Source: an uncultured Oscillospiraceae bacterium
Lineage (GTDB): Bacteria > Bacillota > Clostridia > Oscillospirales > Ruminococcaceae
NCBI GenBank assembly: GCA_950097605.1
Contig: CATNEU010000070.1
Coordinates: 1-7,713, forward strand
Length of the DNA stretch: 7,713 nucleotides
Direction of reading: 5' to 3'
Shown: one piece after another, positions 1-6,371 of the stretch
Numbering within the stretch: position 1 is the first letter of the stretch
Layout: each line of letters begins with the position of its first letter
The notes under the pieces: model-generated
What the model was told of the DNA's origin: nothing
The model's input: the letters and a program-made list of their open reading frames with translations, nothing else
Database searches by the model: none
Program-made: the position numbers and the translations under genes

Positions 1-2127
1 GGCGCTCTCGGCGCTGCTGATCTGTTTTGAAGCCACTACGGGCTTGCGCAGCGCAATGTTGTTCCGTTCGACCTCTTCGCCGCTGGAGGTACCCCAGATA
101 AACAGGGTTTCAGCAGCCGTGGAACGGTTATATGCGTGGTCCATCGCCACAACCTCAATCACCGAGGTCGGCGCGTCGCTGTCCCGGCTGAAGTCCTGCA
201 CAAACAGCGCGTTGTTGGCCGTCGCGCCCAGGAACTCCCTTGTACCGTCCGCATTGACCTTGTACACTTCATACTGATAGACGTCCGCGTCCGCCGATTT
301 GTCCCAGGTCATGCGGAACTCGGGCTGTCCCTTGCTGTTCATCATCGACTCCTGGATATTCGCGTTGGTCGGCGGCGCCACCTGGGTGTCCGCAGCGCTG
401 TCGGTCACCGCAATTTCGCCGATGTTGATTGCGAAATCGGCAACGTCTGTTTCACTCTCGAAATACAGGTTGATCCCCTGCAGCGTCCTGCCGGCATAAT
501 CGGCCAGGGCAAACGTCGCTGTGTTCCACTGTCCGGCCGGCGCGTCCGGCACGTCCAGATAGTCATAGCTGCTGTTGGTATCGTCAAACGAGAGCGCGAG
601 CTTCAGGTTGTCGCCGCCCTTTTTGACCTTATAGGTCACGCTGATCTGCGTTGTCGCTGTCAGCTCGAGCGCCGTTTTATACAAATGCGCCGTGTTCGGA
701 TGCGCCGCCTCCAGCCGGCCCGAGAATTTGGCCGACGAGCCGCCGTAATAGGCGTCGGTATAATCAAGCTCGGCCTTCAGCGTGCTGCCGTCCGAATCCA
801 CGTCCCAGCGCCAGGTCGGCAGAACATCCGAAAGACCGCGGTTGTACCACGGAAGCTTTCTGGAAATCTCGCCGTCCACCGCAAACATCTCGCCGTTTCC
901 GGTATTGAAGTTGGTGACAAACGGTATGTCGTTGACCGGGGAATTTTCCACCACATAGTTGGACATGCCTTTCCAGCTTGCGTTCGATTCGCTCTCGGTC
1001 GGGTTGCCGTCGGCGCCCACCCAGAACTTGGTTTCATCCTGGAAGAACTTATCCATATTACTCGCATTGTGGAACGTCGCGTCCGGGCAATAGAGGCCGA
1101 TGGAGACCTTCGGCGAGCCGTCGGAATTTAAAAAGCTCTCGCTGAACCAGGAGTTGGGGCCGCTGGCTTGCACGTCGAAGCCCGCAAACACCGTATAGGG
1201 GTCGCGCCCAAGGCTCTGTGCATGGCTGCCGGAGGTGGTCAGGCTGTTGGACCCCCAGCGGAAGTCGATGAAAAATGCATCGGATACCCGCTCGTCTGTG
1301 TTCTTGTCGTGGAAGAACATATCGTTGTTGCCGTTGAGCGCACCTTGCCAGGAGATATAGCCACCTGTCGTCATAGAATCATACATTTGCAAAATCTGGT
1401 TGTCCGATTTAATGCTCTGGTAATACTTCATCCACTGCTGCAGCTTCTGCGCGGTCGCGCTGTTGCCGCCGCCGGTTTCGGTGTTGATAAACCAGCCGTC
1501 AAATCCATAGTAGTTTGCCATTGCGTTCATCTGATCCGCAACCGGGAAGGTGCCGTCCGGGTTCTGGGTTAAAAACTCGTTGACCCATTGGAACTTTCCA
1601 TCGTAGGCCGTGGGTGGAAAAAATACCGTGCCGGTCACCGGCACGCCGTTTTTGTGCGACGCGTCAATGACCTCAGCCGTCGGGTTGACAATGATGCCCT
1701 CGCTTGAGGAACCGCCCCAATAGCAGAGCTGGTCGACATACTGCCAGTAGTTAAACGCATAGGTGTCGAACTTTGCGAGGCCCTGCGACGGGCCGTAGCT
1801 GCACATTTTGTTCATGATCGAAAGCGCCATGATTTTGGTGCGCTCGTCCGCGTTGGGGTTGGTCTTGTGGGATTGAAAGCGGTCCTGCAGCGCGACGCCC
1901 GCGCGGGAATACAGCGCGTCCGGGTCGCCCTCGGGCGTCCATTCCATCACGTCCATTGGATGCAGGCACTGTGCGAGCGGCACCAGCGATTCACCGCTCA
2001 GGTACCCATCGTTTTGGGAGGCCTGCACCTTAGGAAAGGGCACGCCTGACAGCATCGTCAGTGCCATGCTGCACGAGCAGAGGGCCGCAATGATCCGCTT
2101 TGTCAGGGTTTTGTTGTTTCGAGCCAT
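1..2127 (-). CDS. Secreted GH85 endo-beta-N-acetylglucosaminidase, partial (C-terminus beyond window)
   Basis: The minus-strand frame is open from ATG at 2127 to base 1: 709 codons, no stop, so the C-terminus lies outside. The start follows AGGAGG (2135-2140) by 7 nt. Residues 1-36 form a signal peptide (basic MARNNKTLTKR, hydrophobic core, probable cleavage after VQA), so the enzyme is exported. Residues about 50-400 match the GH85 catalytic barrel: WQYVDQLCYWGG (128-139), AxHKNGVPVTGTVFF (156-170) and DGWFINTETG (210-219). N215 and E217 are the expected Asn/Glu pair for substrate-assisted cleavage between the two core GlcNAc residues of N-glycans. A beta-sandwich region (about 427-580, starting WYNRGLSDVLPTWRW) and a fibronectin-III-like stretch (about 583-680) follow. 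NNIALRKPVVAS from residue 689 looks like the start of a F5/8 type C (CBM32) domain. The family call is firm; sugar preference cannot be read from sequence. It stands alone, divergent from the lipoprotein gene at 2704. Confidence 0.93.
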   Translation of the reverse strand, partial: MARNNKTLTKRIIAALCSCSMALTMLSGVPFPKVQASQNDGYLSGESLVPLAQCLHPMDVMEWTPEGDPDALYSRAGVALQDRFQSHKTNPNADERTKIMALSIMNKMCSYGPSQGLAKFDTYAFNYWQYVDQLCYWGGSSSEGIIVNPTAEVIDASHKNGVPVTGTVFFPPTAYDGKFQWVNEFLTQNPDGTFPVADQMNAMANYYGFDGWFINTETGGGNSATAQKLQQWMKYYQSIKSDNQILQMYDSMTTGGYISWQGALNGNNDMFFHDKNTDERVSDAFFIDFRWGSNSLTTSGSHAQSLGRDPYTVFAGFDVQASGPNSWFSESFLNSDGSPKVSIGLYCPDATFHNASNMDKFFQDETKFWVGADGNPTESESNASWKGMSNYVVENSPVNDIPFVTNFNTGNGEMFAVDGEISRKLPWYNRGLSDVLPTWRWDVDSDGSTLKAELDYTDAYYGGSSAKFSGRLEAAHPNTAHLYKTALELTATTQISVTYKVKKGGDNLKLALSFDDTNSSYDYLDVPDAPAGQWNTATFALADYAGRTLQGINLYFESETDVADFAINIGEIAVTDSAADTQVAPPTNANIQESMMNSKGQPEFRMTWDKSADADVYQYEVYKVNADGTREFLGATANNALFVQDFSRDSDAPTSVIEVVAMDHAYNRSTAAETLFIWGTSSGEEVERNNIALRKPVVASKQISSAESA

Positions 2128-2216
2128 TCTTTCTCCTCCTTTTGTAAACTGTTTGGCGGGTCCAGTATCCTTCGCAGCGGGGCTGTTGGCTGCATTTTGT
2201 GTTTTCTGATGACTGC

Positions 2217-2230
2217 TGCAAACGGTTTAA
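2217..2230. promoter_or_regulatory. Weak cre-like (CcpA) site candidate upstream of GH85 gene
   Basis: TGCAAACGGTTTAA has the TG, A, central CG and T positions of the catabolite-responsive element TGNNANCGNTNNCA, with one mismatch (A for C at position 13) to that loose consensus. It lies 90-103 bp upstream of the glycosidase ATG. A carbohydrate gene is a plausible CcpA target, but such degenerate matches are common by chance. No CcpA gene is in view. Confidence 0.2.
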
Positions 2231-2314
2231 AATCTTCACTTGCCGAACCGCCGTTCCAGATTGCGGCACGCCGCCTAAAATTATCACAAGCCGTTGTCAA
2301 ATCCCTGTGTCTTT

Positions 2315-2330
2315 TTGCACACAAGTGCAA
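2315..2330. promoter_or_regulatory. Inverted repeat, candidate operator of the GH85 gene
   Basis: TTGCAC-ACAA-GTGCAA is a perfect 6-bp inverted repeat with a 4-bp spacer. It sits just downstream of the candidate -10 box at 2342-2347 (minus strand), where a repressor could block transcription. A second repeat, GCAAC-G-GTTGC (2327-2337), overlaps its right arm. The T run needed for a terminator is absent, so a DNA-binding site is more likely than an RNA stop. The regulator is unknown. Confidence 0.35.
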
Positions 2331-2341
2331 CGGTTGCTTCC

Positions 2342-2372
2342 AGTATACATAAATATTTTAACATTTCTCCAA
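2342..2372 (-). promoter_or_regulatory. Candidate promoter of the GH85 gene
   Basis: On the minus strand a TATACT box (2342-2347) has TTGGAG (2367-2372) upstream with a long 19-bp spacer. The leader would be about 210 nt. An alternative is the extended -10 TGTGATAAT (2280-2288), which has no good -35 partner. The two cannot be separated by inspection. Confidence 0.33.
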
Positions 2373-2637
2373 TTGCATGTACATATTTTTCCCTATTTCG
2401 GCACGCCAAAATTCCCAGTTAAAAATTATCTAATTTGTGTATTGACTTTCACCAGTATCAGTAAATTCCTACAAAAATACCCGCATTTATTTTATAATCT
2501 ACTGGAATATGAGCACGAACAACCAAATCCGCACATTTATAGTCGAACATTGTTGCAACACAGCCCATTTCTGCATAGGTGGGTACCGAAAAGAGACACA
2601 AAAATTCTATTTTTCTCTACTCTTTCAGGAAATACTT

Positions 2638-2646
2638 TGGTATACT
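2638..2646 (+). promoter_or_regulatory. Extended -10 promoter of the lipoprotein gene at 2704
   Basis: TGGTATACT fits the extended -10 pattern TGnTATAAT with one mismatch. No clear -35 box lies 16-18 bp upstream, which is tolerable for extended -10 promoters. Transcription would start near 2653, giving a leader of about 50 nt before the ATG. Confidence 0.45.
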
Positions 2647-2703
2647 CACAATATGAAATGCCATAAAAAACGACAAATATTTTTGCCAACAAGGAGAAAT
2701 GCT

Positions 2704-3387
2704 ATGAAAAAATATACTATATGTATTTTATCACTGCTTATTGCCGTTTTGTTCTCATCCTGCGCGGGCGTTTCAACCACAAAGGTACCGGGAAAATATC
2801 TGACGATCACAAACAATCCCGACGGATCCTTTGCCCCTCTCTCCGGAAGCAGAGAAAAAATTGAAGATTTAGAGGATCTCCTGCGTACATATCTGCCGGA
2901 CCAAGAAATCCTGCTGATACGGGCCACAGTACAAAACAGTCGTGAAGAAGGTTGGAACCGCGAAATCACCGGCGCGCTGCGTAAACAGATCCAAGACTAT
3001 AAAAAGAAGAGCGGCGGGGTTTCGCCTGATCTGACCGACCTCTATACCATTACAAAACTGGAAGCGGACGAAGTTGTGTTTGGCAATCGCCTGCAAAACG
3101 GAGAGCAATTCGAGCTTGTGCAGGCTACACATCACTGGAAATGGGGAGGGCGTTTGCAAAACGGCAAAAGCGTGCTGCTGCTTGTCTGTCCAAACCAGTA
3201 TGCACGGTTTCCAGCGCACACTTTTCAGTTATTGGACAACTATGCAGGCGTTTTTTACCTAGATACGCGCAACGACGTCGTTTACCCCGCCTACGACAAA
3301 GAGGACTTCACCCGCTATATCGGCATGGACCGCCAGACCTTTATCGACGAGGTGACCGCCACCATCGACAGAAGCAAGCCGCAATAA
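2704..3387 (+). CDS. Putative lipoprotein of unknown function
   Basis: The protein has 227 residues. The ATG at 2704 follows AAGGAG (2691-2696) by 7 nt. The frame extends further upstream to 2509, but that stretch is AT-rich, lacks a ribosome binding site and would bury the signal peptide. Residues 1-20 form a lipoprotein signal (MKKYTICILSLLIAVLFSSC), with C20 as the lipidated cysteine. The residue at -3 is Phe rather than the usual Leu. The mature part is hydrophilic. A helical segment (about 50-105) is followed by a beta-rich region (about 113-195) in which the motif GxRLQNG occurs twice (127-133 and 148-154, as GNRLQNG and GGRLQNG). The layout suggests a membrane-anchored extracytoplasmic protein with a small beta domain. 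I do not recognise the family. It is the only plus-strand gene and is divergent from the GH85 gene, but a shared role is unproven. Confidence 0.85.
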   Translation: MKKYTICILSLLIAVLFSSCAGVSTTKVPGKYLTITNNPDGSFAPLSGSREKIEDLEDLLRTYLPDQEILLIRATVQNSREEGWNREITGALRKQIQDYKKKSGGVSPDLTDLYTITKLEADEVVFGNRLQNGEQFELVQATHHWKWGGRLQNGKSVLLLVCPNQYARFPAHTFQLLDNYAGVFYLDTRNDVVYPAYDKEDFTRYIGMDRQTFIDEVTATIDRSKPQ

Positions 3388-3389
3388 TC

Positions 3390-3438
3390 GCATAAAAAGG
3401 GAAGGGCCTGCTGACAGCAGGCCCTTCCCTTTTTATGC
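3390..3438. terminator. Bidirectional intrinsic terminator, perfect 23-bp hairpin
   Basis: Bases 3390-3412 pair without mismatch with 3416-3438 around a GAC loop. The GC-rich core (GGGAAGGGCCTGCT) is flanked by AAAAA on one side and TTTTT on the other, so a U run follows the hairpin in either direction. It lies 2 nt after the stop of the plus-strand lipoprotein and 23 nt after the stop of the minus-strand lipoprotein, so it serves both convergent genes. Confidence 0.95.
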
Positions 3439-3461
3439 AATTCTATTGGACATACATCCAT

Positions 3462-4061
3462 CTATGCGGCCGCCTGGCTCTCGGGCGCGGAGGATTCCGC
3501 CGGTGCCTGGGAGGAAACCTCCGGGTCCTTATCCACAAAGTCGAAGTTCTGGATATCCGCCTTGAGGTCCAGCGAGGGGATATCCAGCTTTAGAAGGTTG
3601 CCGCTTTTTTTATCCAAAACCAGCTCGAACTTGCCGTTTTCATTGTCCCCCTTGACGACCAACGTCTTATCGACCACTTCGACCTTGACGCCCTGCCCCT
3701 TGACAGCAGAGTTGACCGCCGAAACAATCGCCTTGGTGATTGCGCTTCCCGGAATCGAAGAGGGGTTGAACGAGACTTCCATCCCCTTGTAGTTCGCCGT
3801 TACGGAATCCTCTTCAAAGCAGAACTTCATACCGGTCAGCGCCGCGGGACTCTCAAACGAGATATCGCAGCTCACGGGCGACCGCTTATCAATCACGGCC
3901 ACCGCCGCAATATCGCCGTACTTGATATTCGCCGTACAGCTAAACGGGTCTCCAAGCCGGGTGCTTGGATCGTCCGCGCCGCTTTTCCCCTTGTTTCCGC
4001 AGCCTGCAAGCACACCTGCAAGCAGCAGCACACCGATACAAACAGCTAAAATGCGTTTCAT
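3462..4061 (-). CDS. Putative lipoprotein, possibly LolA/GerS-like fold
   Basis: The protein has 199 residues. The ATG at 4061 begins a textbook lipoprotein signal: MKR, hydrophobic core, and lipobox LAGC with C21 as the modified cysteine. The frame continues upstream to 4199, but that extension does not look like protein. The ribosome binding site is modest (GGGGG at 4074-4078, 12-nt spacing). The mature chain is beta-rich with alternating strands: SCTANIKYGDIAAVAVI (41-57), VTANYKGMEVSFNP (87-100) and GKFELVLDKKSGNLLKLDIP (143-162). The last motif resembles the strand-turn-strand pattern of LolA/LppX/GerS-type lipid-binding lipoproteins, but this fold call is an inference. The tail from about 180 is a low-complexity Ser/Ala/Pro/Glu stretch. 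It probably sits on the outer face of the membrane. It shares a terminator with the convergent gene at 2704. Confidence 0.85.
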   Translation of the reverse strand: MKRILAVCIGVLLLAGVLAGCGNKGKSGADDPSTRLGDPFSCTANIKYGDIAAVAVIDKRSPVSCDISFESPAALTGMKFCFEEDSVTANYKGMEVSFNPSSIPGSAITKAIVSAVNSAVKGQGVKVEVVDKTLVVKGDNENGKFELVLDKKSGNLLKLDIPSLDLKADIQNFDFVDKDPEVSSQAPAESSAPESQAAA

Positions 4062-4184
4062 TGGTCTGCACTTCCCCCTTCTTCTATGCAAAGGCGTTTT
4101 TGGGCCGGCCCTGCACAAACGGATTACCGTCCCGCAGCATCCGGCAAACTGCCCAACCCCAAACCGATGGTCAACTGTTCCCGA

Positions 4185-4200
4185 TATGTGCAAGCACATA
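4185..4200. promoter_or_regulatory. Inverted repeat in the leader of the minus-strand lipoprotein gene
   Basis: TATGTGC-AA-GCACATA is a perfect 7-bp inverted repeat, just downstream of the candidate promoter at 4220-4248. As minus-strand RNA it can fold as a 6-bp stem with a CUUG tetraloop closed by G-C, a known stable loop. It may be a DNA operator or an RNA leader hairpin. It has no U run, so it is not a terminator. Confidence 0.35.
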
Positions 4201-4219
4201 CCTTCAGTATCGGCCGGGC

Positions 4220-4248
4220 ACTATATACCTATGCAAAAATGGCTGCAA
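4220..4248 (-). promoter_or_regulatory. Candidate promoter of the lipoprotein gene at 4061
   Basis: On the minus strand TATAGT (4220-4225) lies 17 bp from TTGCAG (4243-4248), or 18 bp from the overlapping TTTGCA. The -10 matches the consensus at 5 of 6 positions and the -35 is weak. The leader to the ATG would be about 150 nt. The rest of the gap (4062-4273) holds the inverted repeat at 4185-4200, a 10-bp palindrome GGGCCGGCCC (4102-4111) and no gene. Confidence 0.35.
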
Positions 4249-4256
4249 ACATGCAG
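4235..4256 (-). terminator. Weak candidate terminator after nnrE/nnrD
   Basis: Minus-strand CTGCA-TGTT-TGCAG (4243-4256) is a 5-bp stem, followed two bases later by ATTTTT (4235-4240). It lies about 18 nt beyond the stop of the hydratase gene. The stem is short and overlaps the candidate -35 box, so at most one of the two readings is likely to be right. Read-through into the lipoprotein gene is possible. Confidence 0.25.
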
Positions 4257-4273
4257 GGGGAAACGCCCCGTGC

Positions 4274-5821
4274 TCATCGTCCCGCCAGCACCTCGGCTTC
4301 CCGCAGGACACTGGGCAGAGCCGTCAGCAGGTCGCGTGCCAGCAGGCCGTACCGGGAGGTGCGCCGCACGGCCCGGTCGCCCGCCAGGCCGTGCAGATAA
4401 CAGGCCATCCAAGCCGCGCGTTCAGGCGGCAGCCCCTGCGCCAAAAATCCGCCGATTACGCCCGCGAGCACGTCGCCCATGCCGCCCTTGGCCATACCGG
4501 CGTTGCCGCTTTGGTTGATATACAACCGCCCGTCGGGCGTGGCAATCACCGTCCGCGCGCCTTTGAGCACCGTGACCGCCCCATAGGTGCGCGCAAACGC
4601 CGCGGCGGTTTCCAGCCGGTCCGCCTGCACGCCGGCCGTGCTCTTGCCAACGAGACGCGCCATCTCGCCCGGATGCGGCGTGACCACCGGCGTCTGCCGG
4701 GCTTTGCGCAGAATTCCGGGATCGTCCGCAATGGCGTTCAACCCATCGGCATCGAGCACCAGGCGCGCCTGTGTATGCTCGATCATCGAGCGCACCACCG
4801 TTTGGGTCTCGTCATTCCGCCCCAGGCCGCAGCCAAGCACGCAGACCGCAGCGCCGTCCGCGGCCGCAAGCAGCGGCTGTATGGACGAAGCCGCAAACGT
4901 CCCGTCCGCCGTTTCGTCGAATCCCAGTAAGGTCTGCTCGGTTATTCGCGCGCTCAAAGGCAATACAAGCGAACGCGGCAGAGCCATCTGCACCAGCCCC
5001 GCGCCGCTGCAATACGCAGCTTCGCTGCTCATCAGCGCCGCTCCGCTCATCCCCACGCTGCCGCAGACCGTAAGCACCTTTCCAAAACTGCCCTTGTGGG
5101 AATTGTTGTCCCGCACGGGCAGCGCCAACGAGACGTCCATCATATCCGGGGCAAAGCGGGTCTCCTCCAACCGCTCATAGCATGTGTCGGGAATGCCGAT
5201 CGGAACCACACAAATTTCCCCCACATATCCGGCAAGCGGGTAGGAAAGCAGTCCGGCCTTCACGGCCTCCATCGTCATGGTATAATCCGCGTGGAAACAA
5301 TGCGGGCTCACGCGCCCGCTGTCTGCGTCCGCGCCGCTCGGCACGTCCAGCGCCACCACATAGGCACGGCTTTCGGCGGCGGCCTGCGCGGCCTGCGCGA
5401 CCAGCGCCGGTAGTTCTCCGTGAAAGCTGACGCCATACACAGCGTCCACCAGCAAATCGGCCTGCGCAATCTCCGCGAGCATTCTCTCCCGCTGGGACGG
5501 CCCGTCCAGCACCGCCACACCCGCCGCCACGGCCTGCTCGTACATGTACTGCGACTGCGGAGTTGCCGGCTTCCCCTGCAGCATGTAAACGCTGCACTGC
5601 GCGCCTGCCTGGTGCAGCGCCCGCGCGGCCACGAGTCCGTCGCCGCCGTTGTTGCCCTTTCCGCAGAGCACAACGCACCGCCGGCCCGGCACTTCGAACC
5701 GCTCGATGATCTTCCGCGCCGCGCCCTGGCCCGCGCTTTCCATCAGTGCTTCCCAGCCGGCGCCGGCCTCCACAGCCAGCGCTTCCAGCCGTCGCATCTG
5801 CTCAACATTTACAATCCGCAT
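4274..5821 (-). CDS. nnr: Bifunctional NAD(P)H-hydrate epimerase / ADP-dependent dehydratase
   Basis: The protein has 515 residues, the normal length for the fused YjeF-type enzyme. It repairs damaged NADH and NADPH hydrates in the cytoplasm. The N-terminal domain interconverts R and S epimers, and the C-terminal domain dehydrates the S form using ADP. N-terminal (epimerase) motifs are GKGNNGGDG (54-62), VDAVYG (125-130) and DVPSGADADSG (159-169). C-terminal (dehydratase) motifs are NSHKGSFGKVL (240-250), LDADGLNAIA (356-365), TPHPGEMARL (381-390) and GNAGMAKGGMGDVLAG (439-454). The start is ATG 5821, with AGGAGG 8 nt upstream. A TTG at 5845 is in frame but would leave the ribosome site inside the gene. 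One oddity is the loop after VDAVYG, which reads VSF where many relatives have TGF. It lies 151 nt downstream of acpS, beyond a terminator, so it probably has its own promoter. The acpS-nnr neighbourhood is common in bacteria. Confidence 0.96.
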   Translation of the reverse strand: MRIVNVEQMRRLEALAVEAGAGWEALMESAGQGAARKIIERFEVPGRRCVVLCGKGNNGGDGLVAARALHQAGAQCSVYMLQGKPATPQSQYMYEQAVAAGVAVLDGPSQRERMLAEIAQADLLVDAVYGVSFHGELPALVAQAAQAAAESRAYVVALDVPSGADADSGRVSPHCFHADYTMTMEAVKAGLLSYPLAGYVGEICVVPIGIPDTCYERLEETRFAPDMMDVSLALPVRDNNSHKGSFGKVLTVCGSVGMSGAALMSSEAAYCSGAGLVQMALPRSLVLPLSARITEQTLLGFDETADGTFAASSIQPLLAAADGAAVCVLGCGLGRNDETQTVVRSMIEHTQARLVLDADGLNAIADDPGILRKARQTPVVTPHPGEMARLVGKSTAGVQADRLETAAAFARTYGAVTVLKGARTVIATPDGRLYINQSGNAGMAKGGMGDVLAGVIGGFLAQGLPPERAAWMACYLHGLAGDRAVRRTSRYGLLARDLLTALPSVLREAEVLAGR

Positions 5822-5829
5822 GCATACCG

Positions 5830-5835
5830 CCTCCT
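5830..5835 (-). promoter_or_regulatory. Ribosome binding site deciding the nnr start
   Basis: A perfect minus-strand AGGAGG lies 8 nt before ATG 5821. This fixes the start and excludes the upstream in-frame TTG at 5845. An ATG at 5825 is out of frame. Confidence 0.85.
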
Positions 5836-5880
5836 GCTTTTCCAAAATAAAATCGTTTGTTTCCTGCGCCGCCTTTCTAT

Positions 5881-5886
5881 ACTATA
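5881..5886 (-). promoter_or_regulatory. Possible -10 box for nnr
   Basis: Minus-strand TATAGT lies between the acpS terminator and the nnr start. A promoter is expected here because the hairpin at 5931-5957 should end transcription from acpS. No convincing -35 element lies at 16-18 bp, so the assignment is weak. Confidence 0.25.
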
Positions 5887-5926
5887 CAGAGAGCGCGCCG
5901 CATATCTATCTTCTCTGCAATGCCAG

Positions 5927-5957
5927 AAAAGGCCGAACCTCAGAAAAAGGTCCGGCC
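5927..5957 (-). terminator. Intrinsic terminator after acpS
   Basis: In the minus-strand RNA, GGCCGGACCU pairs with AGGUUCGGCC (10 pairs including one G-U) around a 7-nt loop, followed by UUUU. The same DNA read on the plus strand has an A-C mismatch at that position. The stem therefore fits minus-strand transcription specifically. It begins 15 nt after the acpS stop codon. Confidence 0.8.
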
Positions 5958-5972
5958 GCCGGGATTCTTTGT

Positions 5973-6371
5973 TCAGTCTGTGGGCGTTTCCGGCCGTTTC
6001 TCCGCCGGTATGGGATAGGCCACCACAAAAGCGGCGGCAATCTCATCGGTATGGGAGAGGCTCAGCGAAAAGGCAAGCCCCTTCTCTGCGGCCTGCGCCG
6101 CCGCACGTCCGCGCAGCCGGAAATAGGGCTTGCCCAGCGCGTCGTGCAATAGTTCCACCTCCGGCAGGGAAAAGCCGCGCACCCCGGTGCCCAACGCTTT
6201 GGAAAACGCCTCCTTCGCGCTAAAAGCCGCTGCAATGCTCTGCACAGGCATGTTTTTCCGCGCAAACGCCTCGATCTCCTCTGCGGAGAATACCCGCTCC
6301 AGAAAACGCGGATTTTGTATGCTCTTTGCGATCCGGTCGATCCGGACGACGTCCACGCCGCACTCAAACAT
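5973..6371 (-). CDS. acpS: Holo-[acyl-carrier-protein] synthase
   Basis: The protein has 132 residues, normal for AcpS. The enzyme moves 4'-phosphopantetheine from coenzyme A to a serine of apo-ACP, which turns on fatty acid synthesis. Motifs in order are CGVDVVRIDRI (4-14), with D7 as the metal-binding aspartate; RVFSAEEIEAF (26-36); AAAFSAKEAFSKALGTG (47-63), with E54 as the second metal ligand; GKPYFRL (80-86); and SLSLSHTDEIAAAFVVA (102-118). The ATG at 6371 lies inside the end of the upstream DUF6106-like gene (8-nt overlap). The upstream ribosome site is poor (CGGGAA), so translation is probably coupled. The gene ends 15 nt before the terminator at 5927-5957. The C-terminal tail after residue 118 is Pro/Glu-rich and slightly longer than in many relatives. 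Confidence 0.96.
   Translation of the reverse strand: MFECGVDVVRIDRIAKSIQNPRFLERVFSAEEIEAFARKNMPVQSIAAAFSAKEAFSKALGTGVRGFSLPEVELLHDALGKPYFRLRGRAAAQAAEKGLAFSLSLSHTDEIAAAFVVAYPIPAEKRPETPTD

Larger units (their letters stand above)
2128..2703. other. Divergent AT-rich intergenic region between GH85 and lipoprotein genes
   Basis: This 576-nt gap has no convincing gene. Its short open frames lack ribosome binding sites and recognisable protein character. The part from about 2330 to 2700 is clearly more AT-rich than the flanking genes. It holds candidate promoters facing both ways, the inverted repeat at 2315-2330, an overlapping GCAAC-G-GTTGC repeat at 2327-2337, a cre-like site at 2217-2230 and a 10-bp palindrome TGTTGCAACA at 2551-2560. 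A TTGACT box at 2442-2447 and a TATAAT at 2493-2498 are also present but have no well-spaced partners. Confidence 0.7.

Noticed and set aside
136..1131. Long plus-strand open frame (331 codons) opposite the glycosidase gene
   Set aside because: It is antisense to a frame with clear GH85 motifs. The translation is Arg/Val/His-rich with no domain character and there is no ribosome binding site.
2103..2330. Minus-strand short open frame upstream of and overlapping the GH85 start
   Set aside because: It is out of frame with the GH85 gene, has no ribosome binding site and no family resemblance. A leader peptide cannot be excluded but nothing supports it.
2199..2666. Plus-strand open frame (155 codons) in the GH85/lipoprotein gap
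   Set aside because: It has no ribosome binding site, an AT-rich low-quality translation with many Phe, Leu and Tyr residues, and it runs through candidate promoter elements.
2509..2703. Upstream extension of the plus-strand lipoprotein to ATG 2509
   Set aside because: The extension would place 65 residues before a complete lipoprotein signal peptide, has no ribosome binding site, and covers the extended -10 promoter at 2638-2646.
4102..4111. Palindrome GGGCCGGCCC as an operator or attachment site
   Set aside because: A 10-bp GC palindrome is weak evidence in a GC-rich genome. It has no second copy nearby and no linked integrase.
3965..4930. Plus-strand open frame (321 codons) spanning the lipoprotein start, the gap and nnr
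   Set aside because: It is Arg/Pro/Ala-rich, lacks recognisable motifs, and lies antisense to a gene with strong family motifs. It arises from high GC content.
5175..5678. Second minus-strand open frame inside nnr (167 codons)
   Set aside because: It is extremely Arg/Gly/Ala-rich and is an alternative frame of the epimerase domain, whose own frame carries all expected motifs.
5420..6223. Plus-strand open frame opposite nnr and acpS
   Set aside because: It crosses a terminator and two well-supported minus-strand genes, and its composition is typical of a GC-rich shadow frame.
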